Below are positions 51,935 to 61,365 of a stretch of 64,000 bases of DNA, one piece after another. The notes under the pieces are model-generated. The model saw only the letters and a list, made by a program, of their open reading frames with translations, did not search any database and was not told the DNA's origin. Made by a program: the position numbers and the translations under genes. How positions within the stretch are numbered: position 1 is the stretch's first letter; every line of letters starts with the position of its first letter. This DNA is from Acinetobacter cumulans (GTDB lineage Bacteria > Pseudomonadota > Gammaproteobacteria > Pseudomonadales > Moraxellaceae): assembly GCF_003024525.3 (NCBI RefSeq), contig NZ_CP035934.2, forward strand, positions 1,860,001 through 1,924,000, written 5' to 3'.

Positions 51935-52150
51935 TTATTGAATATCAAAAACCCAGTTACGCGCTTGCGTATCTGTTGTGGTTTCACACACATAGTAGTC
52001 ATGATCCCATGCATCTTGGTTAAAAATTTCTTTTTTAAAGTAAGTAATTGACTTACCATTTTCTACACAAGTAAAGCTTTCACCTTGGTCTTTTACTTGA
52101 GTTCCATTCAGAAATCCACCTATGCAGAGAAATCGAGTTTGTTTAGGCAT
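51935..52150 (-). CDS. small soluble protein, unknown
   Basis: 71 residues, three Cys (FLCIGG; FTCVENG; YYVCETT), rich in aromatics in the second half (DAWDHDYYVCE). No signal peptide or membrane helix. The family is not recognised. It stands alone. Confidence 0.55.
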   Translation of the reverse strand: MPKQTRFLCIGGFLNGTQVKDQGESFTCVENGKSITYFKKEIFNQDAWDHDYYVCETTTDTQARNWVFDIQ

Positions 52151-52273
52151 TTTTACATCAAATTTTAAATAAACATTTCAGCAGATTAAACAGTGTATCC
52201 ATTTAACTGTAAAGCAATTGCCAGCCTTTTCTGGATCAATTGCTGATGGTGATTAAATCAAAAACTCATCGCA

Positions 52274-52322
52274 TAAAAAAACCACCAATAAAAGACCTAA
52301 ACGATCAATTATCAGTGGTTAT
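52274..52322 (-). terminator. probable terminator of fumC
   Basis: On the minus strand ACCACTGATAA pairs imperfectly with TTATTGGTGGT across a loop of about 20 bases, and is followed by a run of T residues. It is about 40 bp past the fumC stop. Confidence 0.55.
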
Positions 52323-52360
52323 ACGTGGATTTTCTTATACAGGCTAAAAGCCTTCTGCAC

Positions 52361-53755
52361 TTATTGAGTATTAGGTGAAACCATTTGTTCTGGTCGTACA
52401 ACTTCATCAAACTGCTGTTCAGTCACAAGTCCTAACTCAACTGCAACTTGCTTTAAAGTTTTACCTTCTTTATAAGCCGCTTTAGCCACTTTAGCTGCAT
52501 TTTCATAACCAATAACTGGGTTTAAAGCCGTGACTAACATAAGTGAATCATGTAAGAAATGATCAATTTTTTCTCGGTTTGGCTCAATCCCTACTGCACA
52601 ATGGTCATTAAAGCTATTACAAGCATCACCCAACAACTGAATAGATTGTAATAAATTAAATGCAATAACAGGCATAAACACGTTTAATTCAAAGTTACCT
52701 GAAGCACCTGCAATATTTATTGTGGTGTCATTCCCCATTACTTGTGCAACAACCATAGTCATTGCCTCACTTTGAGTTGGGTTTACTTTACCTGGCATAA
52801 TGCTTGAACCAGGTTCATTTTCAGGAATTCTCAACTCACCAAAACCACAGCGAGGGCCACTTGCTAACCAACGAACATCATTGGCAATTTTATTTAAACT
52901 GGCTGCTAATGTTTTTAAGGCACCTGATGCAAAAACGGCAGCATCTCGCCCTGCTAATGCCTCAAATTTATTTGGCGCAGTCACAAATGCCAAACCCGTT
53001 AAACTTGCCAATTGCTCTGCAGCTTTCACGGCATAATCTGGATGCGCATTTAAGCCTGTACCTACAGCTGTGCCACCTAATGGTAATTCGTACAAACCTT
53101 CTAGAGCTTGATGTAAACGTTTTAATCCATGGTCTAACTGTGACACATAGCCACTAAACTCTTGACCCAATGTCAGTGGTGTCGCGTCTTGTAAATGTGT
53201 ACGGCCAATTTTTACAATATCTGCAAATTCTTCAGATTTTGCCTGCAAGGTGTTGCGTAATTGAGTGACTGCAGGAATAAGGAGTTCATTGATTTGTAAA
53301 CTTGCTGCTACATGAATGGCGGTTGGGAATGAGTCATTTGTTGATTGTGCACGATTCACATGATCGTTTGGATGAACTGGCTTTTGTGAACCTAATGGAT
53401 TCCCCAGCTTTTGATTCGCAATATTCGCAATAACTTCATTGCAGTTCATATTACTTTGCGTGCCAGAACCTGTTTGCCAAACTACTAAAGGGAATTGTGA
53501 ATCCCACTGCCCAGCCATCACTTCTTCAGCTGCACCCACAATATATTGTGCCAAGTCCTGTGGAATTTGATTCAACTCTGCATTGGTTAATGCCGCTGCT
53601 TTTTTTACCAATCCCATCGCACGAATCATTGGTCGAGGTAAGCGTTCTGCACCAATTTTAAAATTTTGTAGGCTACGCTGTGTTTGCGCTCCCCACATTG
53701 CTTCGCTTGGTACTTCAACCTCACCCATCGTGTCATGTTCAATACGTGTTTGCAT
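52361..53755 (-). CDS. fumC: class II fumarate hydratase
   Basis: TCA-cycle fumarate/malate interconversion, iron-independent. 464 residues; [60 protein letters not shown] and the signature [16 protein letters not shown]. Length and motifs are normal. Confidence 0.97.
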   Translation of the reverse strand: MQTRIEHDTMGEVEVPSEAMWGAQTQRSLQNFKIGAERLPRPMIRAMGLVKKAAALTNAELNQIPQDLAQYIVGAAEEVMAGQWDSQFPLVVWQTGSGTQSNMNCNEVIANIANQKLGNPLGSQKPVHPNDHVNRAQSTNDSFPTAIHVAASLQINELLIPAVTQLRNTLQAKSEEFADIVKIGRTHLQDATPLTLGQEFSGYVSQLDHGLKRLHQALEGLYELPLGGTAVGTGLNAHPDYAVKAAEQLASLTGLAFVTAPNKFEALAGRDAAVFASGALKTLAASLNKIANDVRWLASGPRCGFGELRIPENEPGSSIMPGKVNPTQSEAMTMVVAQVMGNDTTINIAGASGNFELNVFMPVIAFNLLQSIQLLGDACNSFNDHCAVGIEPNREKIDHFLHDSLMLVTALNPVIGYENAAKVAKAAYKEGKTLKQVAVELGLVTEQQFDEVVRPEQMVSPNTQ

Positions 53756-53961
53756 GTTACAACCCTATTTCCTTGTTTAAGACCTTGGCTTTAGCTAATT
53801 AAACAATACTTTGCTATGGCTGATTTGAGTGTATGAAATCCCCAAACAATTGTAAATAAGAATCAATATCAATTATCACGCTTTTTACAATCCTCTTGAT
53901 CGTAAAAATATATGTCACATCACCATATTCATTTCATGTTTTGAACGTAGGGGAATTAACG

Positions 53962-54969
53962 TTATTGCCCACGTAGAATTTGCTGATAAAAATTCCACTC
54001 ATCTTTAAGCATTTGCTGCAAATTTCGCACGGGTTTCCAGCCTAATACTGCTTCTGCTTTACTTATATCTGCACCTAAACGGTCTAACTCTTCATTTGGA
54101 TAGTAACTCGACTCCACTGTTTGAATGGTGGTTTGTGTCACTTCTGCAATTTCATCTAATAGTTTTTGGATAGATATTAACTCACCCGCAATATTAAAGG
54201 CTTCACATACCTGTTGCTGTTGGCTCAGCCATTCCAAGCTTTTACTAATCGCATGGCAGGCATCTAAAACATGTAAAAAACTTCGCTCATTGGTTTTATC
54301 ATCTGTGTTAGCATGCTTACGTAGCTCAATAAAATCACGTTGCATGGCACCAGCTTGCATCGCTAAAGGCACAATATTTTTAGGTAAAGGCATTACAAAC
54401 TCACCTAAAATACCTTGCTCTAAGGCACCTGCAATATTCGATAAGCGCAATATCGCAATTTTCCATTCACTGTCTGTACGAGCGGTATCACGTATAATTT
54501 CTTCAACCATTTGCTGCGATTTAATATAGGGATTTGGATACGCATAGTGAAAATCCATATCCTCTTTTAATTGCGCAGACGATTTACCATATACAGCTAA
54601 GCTTGATAAATGTACTAAAGTACGCACACCTGTGCGTTGCATAGCACGCATTAAACTCATAATACAGCTTACATTATCGTTATAGTATTCCAGAGGTTTA
54701 AGCACAGATTCTTCGAGTGACTTAAACCCAGCAGCATGAACTACAGCACTCACGGAATACTGCTCAAACACTTTATTTAAGGCAGGTGTATTGCGGATAT
54801 CAATTTTAACAAAGGGCACATACATGCCAGAAATAAATTCCAAGCGCTCTAAAATTTGTAAATTCGCATTCGATAAATTATCAACAATAATGACTTCTTG
54901 TCCTTGCGCTAAAAGACTTAAAGCAATATGTGAGCCTATAAAGCCTAAACCACCCGTGACTAAAATCAT
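53962..54969 (-). CDS. GalE-like NAD-dependent epimerase/dehydratase with altered catalytic motif
   Basis: 335 residues of the extended SDR family. GGLGFIGSHIALSL nucleotide loop, VDNLSNAN, VVHAAGFKSLEESV and LVHLSSLAVYGKS (Ser at about 123) match UDP-glucose 4-epimerase. The YxxxK motif reads Tyr148-Ile-Lys-Ser-Gln152, so the usual catalytic Lys is replaced by Gln. The RYFN and RDYIH regions of GalE are also changed (RLSNIAGAL; RSFLHVLDA). It may have lost epimerase activity or taken another substrate. No capsule or sugar genes adjoin it. Confidence 0.78.
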   Translation of the reverse strand: MILVTGGLGFIGSHIALSLLAQGQEVIIVDNLSNANLQILERLEFISGMYVPFVKIDIRNTPALNKVFEQYSVSAVVHAAGFKSLEESVLKPLEYYNDNVSCIMSLMRAMQRTGVRTLVHLSSLAVYGKSSAQLKEDMDFHYAYPNPYIKSQQMVEEIIRDTARTDSEWKIAILRLSNIAGALEQGILGEFVMPLPKNIVPLAMQAGAMQRDFIELRKHANTDDKTNERSFLHVLDACHAISKSLEWLSQQQQVCEAFNIAGELISIQKLLDEIAEVTQTTIQTVESSYYPNEELDRLGADISKAEAVLGWKPVRNLQQMLKDEWNFYQQILRGQ

Positions 54970-55426
54970 TCTTTATCAACTCCACTTCTGAATCAGTAAG
55001 CTATGTTTTATTTGAATTATTTTGATGCTCTGTGTAACAGATCCACAGATATCTAAACCAAATAAGCCAGCTCACAATTTCTCTTGAGCTGGCGAATATT
55101 CAAGAAAATTATAGTTATATATTACTGTTTAAAAAAAAGTCATTTGTTGTTGTTATGAATACCAACTGTATGTTGAATATAGCCAGAATTATAAAAACAC
55201 ACCTAAAAAAGCAGTCTAATTTTTACTAAATCAATCAATCTTTCTCATACATTTTTTATTTTAATCATTCACTTATACCACTAAGAAAGAAACTTTAACT
55301 CAGTCTCTTTTGAATAAAATTCAACTATGCTTAAAATTTATCTGTGATCATGACCACAAATTTTTGCATTTTCTCAACCCAATACTTATTATATTTTTGA
55401 TACTTATTAAAATTTTATAAATCACA
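54970..55426. other. AT-rich spacer after the GalE-like start
   Basis: 457 bp upstream of the GalE-like gene. There is an inverted repeat AGCCAGCTCA...TGAGCTGGC near 55067-55096, a fair hairpin. Otherwise AT-rich with no gene. Confidence 0.45.
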
Positions 55427-55576
55427 ATGCTTCATATCATTGGAATTATCATTCTACTCTTTATTGCCTATCATTACAGACTTGATCAAGCATCTGGGGT
55501 TGGGGAATATCTTTTATATATGCTCATTGCATTGATTGTAGTTCTATTAAGGAGTGCATGGCGTACTCTAAACTAG
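55427..55576 (+). CDS. short membrane protein candidate
   Basis: 49-residue frame: two hydrophobic helices (HIIGIIILLFIAYHY; YLLYMLIALIVVLLRSAW) around a polar turn (RLDQASGVGE). The amphipathic layout looks protein-like. There is no good ribosome site before the ATG, and an AT-rich frame of this size could arise by chance. No family. Confidence 0.4.
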   Translation: MLHIIGIIILLFIAYHYRLDQASGVGEYLLYMLIALIVVLLRSAWRTLN

Positions 55577-55928
55577 TATTTTAAATTTTACTCATGCCAT
55601 ATCAGTAATCCAAATTTCTAATTCTATGTATGCTTTATCTATTTTAAATACATTAGACTTCTTTAATAAATCATTTTTTGAACTATGAACATTCATGATG
55701 TAAGTTCCCTCTCCTTTAAAAAATTGGAAGTACTGATTCGAAAGGGAGAGGTTTTTTATACTTAAAACCTCCTCATCCTTTTGCGGAGCTTACTCTTCAT
55801 TCCAAAGGGAGAAAGGACTTTCATTGGTCATTTAAGTACCAACTCATGATCATTTTTTGACTTTTGAATGAACCCTATTCAATACAAAAAATAGCACTTG
55901 GCCACTACGACATAATTTTTTGCTTCTT
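55577..55928. other. spacer with short repeat
   Basis: 352 bp. Contains the CCTCTCC...GGGAGAGG repeat (about 55699-55760) and a related AAAGGGAGAAAGG stretch at 55803-55815. No gene. Confidence 0.45.
55699..55760. repeat. CCCTCTCC...GGGAGAGG intergenic inverted repeat, second copy
   Basis: Stem CCCTCTCC / GGGAGAGG separated by about 36 nt, followed by a T run (TTTTTT), so it could also end plus-strand transcripts. It shares its stem with the repeat near 40821-40862. Confidence 0.55.
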
Positions 55929-56174
55929 CTAAGGTTCAGTTTTTATTTCTCTTACAACCCACTCTAAAAAATTTTTCTTATCAAAAAATTCAGGTGCTGC
56001 ATTTGCAAAAATACTTTTTTCAATGTTGTTAAATATACCTTGAAATTCTAATGATCTATGTGCCTGAAAACCTGACTCTACGCCTTCATGAAGTGCTTTA
56101 AAAAAAATGGAAAGTTGCATAAATCGACTTTTGGTATCTAGTCCGTCAAATTCAGCTACAAAGTTATATATTTT
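55929..56174 (-). pseudogene. 5'-truncated gene remnant
   Basis: The frame is open from just after a TGA at 56175-56177 to the stop at 55929, giving 81 residues. Only the part from residue 20 has a Met. The sequence upstream of that Met continues in the same protein-like style (NFVAEFDGLDTKSRF), so the frame looks like the C-terminal end of a longer gene that lost its 5' part. Features: GLDTKSRFMQLSIFFKALH, a helical, acidic and aromatic protein. No family recognised. Confidence 0.5.
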
Positions 56175-57036
56175 TCAACTACTAACTTGGGGGTTGAGTA
56201 AATCATCGAAGTTTCATCTTATTATGTTCAACAAAAAACTAACACAACCAAATATTAATACAACAAAAAATTATATCTAAACTATTATTTATTAAGTATT
56301 TTTAACAATAATTCAGGTTTCTTAAGTAATTACTCATATAAAATCCATCTAACTATCAGTTGAATAAATTGGCACACTACCTCTACTCTAAATACAATAT
56401 TTTATTAAAAAAACTGCTTCAAGATAAGCAAGCCAAACTAAAACACCTTAAAGATTGATTAGAAACTACAGCAGTTTATAGCGAAGATTTTATGTTCTTT
56501 TCCATGGTTTAACACTGGTCAAATATATCTTTATATTGAGTTGATTCATGACTTTAAATAGCTCCTTGTACTTCTACACAATACATTTGAGAAATGCTCA
56601 AGCTGCGGTTCCTTTAAGCAATAATAAAATAGTTTAATTTTTCATGATCAAGCTCGGCACAAATTTCTTAGGTCATACTAAACCATCATTTTTGATGAAG
56701 AATTTTATTTTTTTCACCCGTTATTTTATTAGCTACTTAATTGAGCATTAAGCAAGTTGACTATTAGGAGCAACTAAAAACAATTGACTAAAGTTGTATA
56801 CGAGAATCGATTTAAGGAGCATCAATAGTAAATTGTCTGTAATGTGTTTTGAGTGATTATCCAATCATTGGGTTGATCTCTTAACATTTAAAATAATCAT
56901 TCTTAAAAGACAGGATAATTTAATCTAGCCTATAACGAGATCATTAAAATTATGGCACCTGAAATTATTGTATAATGCCTTTTTCTTCTAACGTCTAAAT
57001 TCAGTTGCTGTTGCAACTAATTTTTGCAGTGAAAGT
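56175..57036. other. gene-poor stretch before tusD
   Basis: 862 bp, AT-rich, with no credible open frame, RNA gene or mobile-element end. The last 100 bp should contain the tus promoter. This, with the flanking remnant, looks like decayed DNA. Confidence 0.45.
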
Positions 57037-57405
57037 ATGAGTACCTTATTACTAATTACCTCCTCTCCTACATCTATACATGCATGGCATGCTTTAGGTT
57101 TAGCACAAGCATTACATTTGAAAAATGAAGCTTTTCGAGTTTTTTTCTATCAAGATGGTGTCGCTGTTGCTAATACATTGCAATGGGTGCCCGATGACCA
57201 ACGTAATTTAACTAAAGAATGGCAAAAGCTCGAAATTCGCTTACCTGTGTGTGTAAGTGCAGCACTTGCACGTGGCATTAGTGATGAAGAAAATGCCAAG
57301 CGTCATCATATTCAGCATTACAATCTTGCTGAAGGCTTTGAATTGATTGGATTAGGTGAACTCGCAGATGCAGTTCAGTCTTCAGAGCGTTTAATTCAAT
57401 TTTAA
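57037..57405 (+). CDS. tusD: sulfurtransferase TusD (DsrE family)
   Basis: 122 residues. DsrE fold: LLLITSSPTSIHAWHALGLAQALHLKNEAFRVFFYQDGVAVAN. The active-site Cys is in LPVCVSAALARGI (residue 72). TusBCD accepts persulfide sulfur and passes it to TusE for 2-thiouridine modification of tRNA wobble U34. First of the tusDCBE set. Confidence 0.9.
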   Translation: MSTLLLITSSPTSIHAWHALGLAQALHLKNEAFRVFFYQDGVAVANTLQWVPDDQRNLTKEWQKLEIRLPVCVSAALARGISDEENAKRHHIQHYNLAEGFELIGLGELADAVQSSERLIQF

Positions 57406-57449
57406 TGAATGTTACTGGCTTAATTTGCTGTATATAAAAGGTTTATCGT

Positions 57450-57800
57450 GTGAAAAAAGTACTCGTTATATTAACCCAAGCCAACTTAAGTAGTTTGCAG
57501 GTGCATGAAAGCCTTTCTGCAACGATGGTTTTGGCTACTTTTGGCTGTGAAGTCAAAGTACTATTACAAGATGCTGCCTTAAGTTTACTGGCTTCAGATA
57601 TAGAATTTAATCAAATAAAGCATGCATTTAAAGTTGCATCCAATATGGTGGAAAGCTTTGAATTTTATGACTTAACACCAGTTTTAGTTGAAACTAAAAA
57701 CCAAAGCCAACGTTGGGTACAAACAACAGAACAAGAGCTTGAGTTTGTTGAACTCAATGCAACGCTCATTCAGCAATTTGACCATGTTTTGTATTGGTAA
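57450..57800 (+). CDS. tusC: sulfur relay protein TusC (DsrF-like)
   Basis: 116 residues from a GTG at 57450. KKVLVILTQANLSSLQVHESLSATMVLATFGCEVKVLLQDAALSLL fits the DsrE/F fold. It lies between TusD and TusB genes. The match to TusC is from position and fold; the sequence is divergent. Confidence 0.82.
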   Translation: MKKVLVILTQANLSSLQVHESLSATMVLATFGCEVKVLLQDAALSLLASDIEFNQIKHAFKVASNMVESFEFYDLTPVLVETKNQSQRWVQTTEQELEFVELNATLIQQFDHVLYW

Positions 57801-57811
57801 GGAATAATGCA

Positions 57812-58096
57812 ATGAATACATCTACATTATTTTTAGTTCAATCCAGCTACGCGAATACGCTCTCCGTATTAGAAAAATTGCAACAAATGGCAACATCAAC
57901 AGATCGTGTGGTACTAATGGGTGATGCTGTCATGCATGTGGCACAGCCCACGCTAGCAAATTTTTCATGTGCGATTTTAGACACCGAGAAAGCATTAATA
58001 CCAGCTGATAGCGCTTTGGAGCATTTAGCTGTATTGAACTACGCTCAATTTGCAACACTATGCCTTCAATATACCCGTGTGGTAACCTTAAAATAA
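57812..58096 (+). CDS. tusB: sulfur relay protein TusB (DsrH-like)
   Basis: 94 residues from ATG 57812 (AAGGAA upstream). STLFLVQSSYANTLSVLEKLQ then DRVVLMGDAVMHV fit the small DsrH/TusB fold. It completes the TusBCD hexamer. It lies 11 bp after tusC. Confidence 0.82.
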   Translation: MNTSTLFLVQSSYANTLSVLEKLQQMATSTDRVVLMGDAVMHVAQPTLANFSCAILDTEKALIPADSALEHLAVLNYAQFATLCLQYTRVVTLK

Positions 58097-58109
58097 GTGG
58101 TTATTTAAA

Positions 58110-58421
58110 ATGAATTTAGCCTTGGACCAAGATGGCCATTTAGTCGATTACAGCATTTGGAATGAACAGGTTGCACAAGAGCTGGCTAAATCTTTAGATT
58201 TAGAATTGACGGCTTGGCACTTTGAAGTTTTGCAAGCTGTGCGTCAATTTTACCAACAATTTGGGCATTCTCCTGCAACACGCCCACTCATCAAATTTCT
58301 GATGAAAACCGTGAGTCCAGACATTAATAATGCAATCTTGCAAGAAAAGTTTAATACTGGCTTAGTGGCACGACATCTTAGCCGTTTAGCGGGTGTACCC
58401 AAACCTGCAAATTGCCTATAG
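58110..58421 (+). CDS. tusE: sulfur carrier TusE (DsrC family)
   Basis: 103 residues. DsrC pattern: DQDGHLVDYSIWNEQVAQELAKSL, LTAWHFEVLQAVRQFY, FGHSPATRPLIKFL and C-terminal RLAGVPKPANCL with the reactive penultimate Cys (102). It receives sulfur from TusD and interacts with MnmA. The C-terminal Cys is present; the second DsrC Cys is absent, as in TusE. Confidence 0.93.
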   Translation: MNLALDQDGHLVDYSIWNEQVAQELAKSLDLELTAWHFEVLQAVRQFYQQFGHSPATRPLIKFLMKTVSPDINNAILQEKFNTGLVARHLSRLAGVPKPANCL

Positions 58422-58446
58422 TCTCGTACCGTTAATTTTACCTTTC

Positions 58447-58471
58447 CCAAAAGCGCCAATTGGCGCTTTTA
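58447..58471. terminator. bidirectional terminator between tusE and hxlR-type gene
   Basis: Perfect palindrome AAAAGCGCCAATTGGCGCTTTT (22 bp described by arms AAAAGCGCCA / TGGCGCTTTT), touching the stop codon of the convergent regulator. Confidence 0.82.
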
Positions 58472-58951
58472 TACAACCTGATTGAGCTGATTCAGCTTTG
58501 TATAATATGCTTCCGTAAATACTGCTTTGACCTGTTTCGCATGTAGTAGCTCACCACATTCTGAACAGACCATCATCGGTTTAAAAACCTGCCCACAACG
58601 CTTATGGACGTACTGAACCGGTGAGCCTAACCCTTCATCCATCCATTTATCAGCCCACGTATTCATGGCCATTAAGAGTGGATAAAGCTCTAAGCCTTTT
58701 TCAGTAAGTCGATATTCAAAACGCTCCTGCCGATCCATATACGGCGTTTTTACTAAAATTTGATGCTCAACCAAACGCTTTAAACGGTCAGAAAGTACAT
58801 GGCGAGTTAAACCTAGATTTTCTTGAAAATCATCAAATCGATGCATGCCCAAAAATGAATTGCGAATAATCAGTAAAGTCCAGCGGTCGCCCAGAACTGA
58901 TAATGCCCTAGCGATGGAACAAGGTTGATTACCAATTTCTTCCCATTTCAT
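58469..58951 (-). CDS. HxlR-family transcriptional regulator
   Basis: 160 residues. The winged helix is typical: PCSIARALSVLGDRWTLLIIRNSFLGMHRFDDFQENLGLTRHVLSDRLKRLVEHQILVK. The C-terminal part has a zinc-ribbon-like pair CGQVFKPMMVCSECGELL. It is divergent from a FadL-type gene with a palindrome between them. HxlR proteins often respond to electrophiles or aldehydes; the signal here is unknown. Confidence 0.9.
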   Translation of the reverse strand: MKWEEIGNQPCSIARALSVLGDRWTLLIIRNSFLGMHRFDDFQENLGLTRHVLSDRLKRLVEHQILVKTPYMDRQERFEYRLTEKGLELYPLLMAMNTWADKWMDEGLGSPVQYVHKRCGQVFKPMMVCSECGELLHAKQVKAVFTEAYYTKLNQLNQVV

Positions 58952-59296
58952 GAATTTGAACCTTTAGCAACTTAAGTCTTATACGTGTATGCATGCTGTT
59001 GGTATGCATACCGTTATTTTATAGCATGATTGTGCATGGCAATACATCTTGTCATTATAAGGTTGAAATTCAGCTATTTTGTATACATGTGTATTTTTAG
59101 AACAAACAGCCTATTACAGAAGGACTGCTGTGTTTTTATAAAAACACATATAAAACAAATAAATATAAACATAAAAGTTTTATTTTTATTCACATTTTGA
59201 TTAATTATTATTTTATATACATCTGTACTTTTTTTAATATTATGTTATTTTTCCATCAATTTTTTTCTACATCGTCATCTCCCTGACCTGTCTGCT
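58952..59296. other. divergent hxlR/fadL spacer
   Basis: 345 bp, AT-rich. It holds the palindrome region described separately and further TATACATGTGTA-like sequence near 59080-59095. No gene. Confidence 0.5.
58987..59012. promoter_or_regulatory. candidate HxlR operator
   Basis: GGTATGCATACC (59001-59012) is a perfect 12-bp palindrome, and a second GTATGCAT lies 15 bp upstream (58987-58994). Both are 36-61 bp from the regulator start, a usual position for autoregulation. Confidence 0.5.
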
Positions 59297-60520
59297 ATGA
59301 AACTTACAACGCTTCAATCTGCCATTTTACTCAGTGCATGTGTTAGCCCTATGGCTTTTGCAGGTGGTTTAGACCGTTCTGGTCAATCTATTTCTGCCTT
59401 TTTACAGCCAGGTAATTACTTTGAAGCTGGTATTTCCGTGCTTGATCCTTCTGTTTCGGGGCAGGACAAAAATGGGAAGGCTGCCAATGATATGGCGGGT
59501 GATTATTATTTCCCAACTGCAGCCTTAAAAGTTCAAGCTACAGATCATATTTCTTTAGGTTTGTTGTACGACCAACCTTATGGTGCAGATGCCAAATATG
59601 AAGGCGAAAATGCGTTTGTCTCTGGCGCGAATGTTGCACCATTAGGTATTTCTGGTGGTACAGAAGTTACCGTTAAAACACAAAGTCTATCTTTGCTTAT
59701 GGGCTATCAGCCTAATGAAAACTGGAACCTCTATGCTGGCCCTGTTTACCAGTCTGTAAATGGTGATGTGAAATTACGTGGCTCATTATTTTCTGTTTTA
59801 GATGGCTATAACTTAGAAACAGGAAATGACTATTCATGGGGCTGGCTAGCAGGTGTTGCTTATCAAATTCCTGAAATTGCCTTAAAAGCATCTTTAACCT
59901 ATCGCTCTGAAGTCGAACATAAAATTGATGCGAAAGAGCAAATTAATTATGCACGTATTGCATTAAAACCTTACGAGACAGCCGGTTTACTCAATTTAAG
60001 TACTAACCCTATTGATACTTTTACCTTTTCTACACCACAGTCAGTTAACTTAGACTTGCAAACAGGGATTATGGCCAACACCATTGCCTTTGCAAATATT
60101 CGCTGGGTGAACTGGTCTAATTTTGTTGTACGTCCTTTTAAATTAGGTCAAGTGAGCCAAGCCACAGGCCCGCTGGTTGGTAAACCAAATGGCTACAATC
60201 TTATTGACTATAAAGACGATCAAATTTCTGTGAATGCAGGTGTAGGCCGTAAGTTTAACGATAAATGGGGTGCAAACCTTTCTGTAGGTTGGGATTCTGG
60301 CGCAGGTAATCCTGTAACTACTCTTGGACCAACTGAAGGTTACTGGTCTGTAGGTACAGGGGTACGTTATAACCCTGCAAAAAATTACTTTATTGGTGCA
60401 GGTGTTAAATACTTCTGGTTAGGTGATGCAGATGCGGTCACAGGTGCACATACTGAAGCTGGCCGTTTTAGCAATAACCATGCTGTAGGTTATGGTCTAA
60501 ATATTGGCTATAACTTCTAA
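59297..60520 (+). CDS. FadL-type outer-membrane transporter
   Basis: 407 residues. Signal peptide (LLSACVSPMAFAGG), then the plug domain LDRSGQSISAFLQPGNYFEAG and a 14-strand barrel ending ...YGLNIGYNF with C-terminal Phe. The OmpP1/FadL/TodX family carries long-chain fatty acids or hydrophobic compounds across the outer membrane. It could be fadL itself or a paralogue. It is divergent from the HxlR regulator. Confidence 0.9.
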   Translation: MKLTTLQSAILLSACVSPMAFAGGLDRSGQSISAFLQPGNYFEAGISVLDPSVSGQDKNGKAANDMAGDYYFPTAALKVQATDHISLGLLYDQPYGADAKYEGENAFVSGANVAPLGISGGTEVTVKTQSLSLLMGYQPNENWNLYAGPVYQSVNGDVKLRGSLFSVLDGYNLETGNDYSWGWLAGVAYQIPEIALKASLTYRSEVEHKIDAKEQINYARIALKPYETAGLLNLSTNPIDTFTFSTPQSVNLDLQTGIMANTIAFANIRWVNWSNFVVRPFKLGQVSQATGPLVGKPNGYNLIDYKDDQISVNAGVGRKFNDKWGANLSVGWDSGAGNPVTTLGPTEGYWSVGTGVRYNPAKNYFIGAGVKYFWLGDADAVTGAHTEAGRFSNNHAVGYGLNIGYNF

Positions 60521-60540
60521 TCAAGCTTAAGTTTTGTGTC

Positions 60541-60574
60541 AAAAAAAAGCCTCTGTTCATCAGAGGCTTTTTTA
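60541..60574 (+). terminator. terminator of the FadL-type gene
   Basis: Stem AAAAAAGCCTCTG / CAGAGGCTTTTTT with a TTCAT loop, 20 bp after the stop. Confidence 0.9.
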
Positions 60575-60613
60575 ATATATGCAGAATAAATTTGCCCTAC
60601 TTAGCTTTAAACG

Positions 60614-61360
60614 TTATGCCAGTAGATAATAGCTCCCCAACACGAAAGCCAATAGACTGACACATTCACAGATTTCAATGCTCGCGCCTACAGTATCCCC
60701 CGTAATGCCACCAATACGTTGCTTAAATTTACGACGCAAATAAAGCAAACTAAAAGCTGTGACTAAAACAGCAACAAGACCTAAAACTGAAAAATATAAG
60801 GATGACAGCACAAGCAAGACCATAATAGTAATGGCTAGCTTTTTAGGGATATATGAAGCCATTGAGCTACCCAAGCCTTTTTCGCGTACATAGTCTGTGC
60901 TTAAAAACAAAAACATCGGCGCCAAACGGCCTAAAACTGGAAATAGTAGCAAAGCACTATATAGTTGCTTTTGGATTAATAAGTACAGCGCAGACCATTT
61001 TAATAGGCAAATAATGATTAAGCTGAGTACACCAATCGGCCCGCATGCAGGGTCTTTCATAATTTTCAGTGTACGTTCTGCATCACCAAAGCCACCCACC
61101 CATGCATCGGCAGTATCGGCCAATCCGTCTAAATGTAAGCCACCTGTTAGCCAGATCCACAATACTAAAATAAGACTTGCCGATAATATGGCAGGAATAA
61201 CCTGTAATAATAGGGCTACAGCACAGAGAATTACCCCAATGATGAATCCAATTAGCGGATAAAATAATACCGACTGCCCATTTTGCTGTTTGCTTGGCAT
61301 GGCTTTCAGCTGTACGGGAAATGTGGTCAGAAATTGGAGTGCAATCCAAAATGGCATCAT
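60614..61360 (-). CDS. cobS: adenosylcobinamide-GDP ribazoletransferase CobS
   Basis: 248 residues from ATG 61360, with GAGGAG upstream; earlier codons to 61414 overlap cobC and are not used. It joins alpha-ribazole to adenosylcobinamide-GDP. Membrane protein; motif GGLHLDGLADTADAWVGG plus MKDPACGPIGVLSLI are characteristic. It begins five bases after the cobC stop. Confidence 0.93.
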   Translation of the reverse strand: MMPFWIALQFLTTFPVQLKAMPSKQQNGQSVLFYPLIGFIIGVILCAVALLLQVIPAILSASLILVLWIWLTGGLHLDGLADTADAWVGGFGDAERTLKIMKDPACGPIGVLSLIIICLLKWSALYLLIQKQLYSALLLFPVLGRLAPMFLFLSTDYVREKGLGSSMASYIPKKLAITIMVLLVLSSLYFSVLGLVAVLVTAFSLLYLRRKFKQRIGGITGDTVGASIEICECVSLLAFVLGSYYLLA

Positions 61361-61365
61361 AAGGG

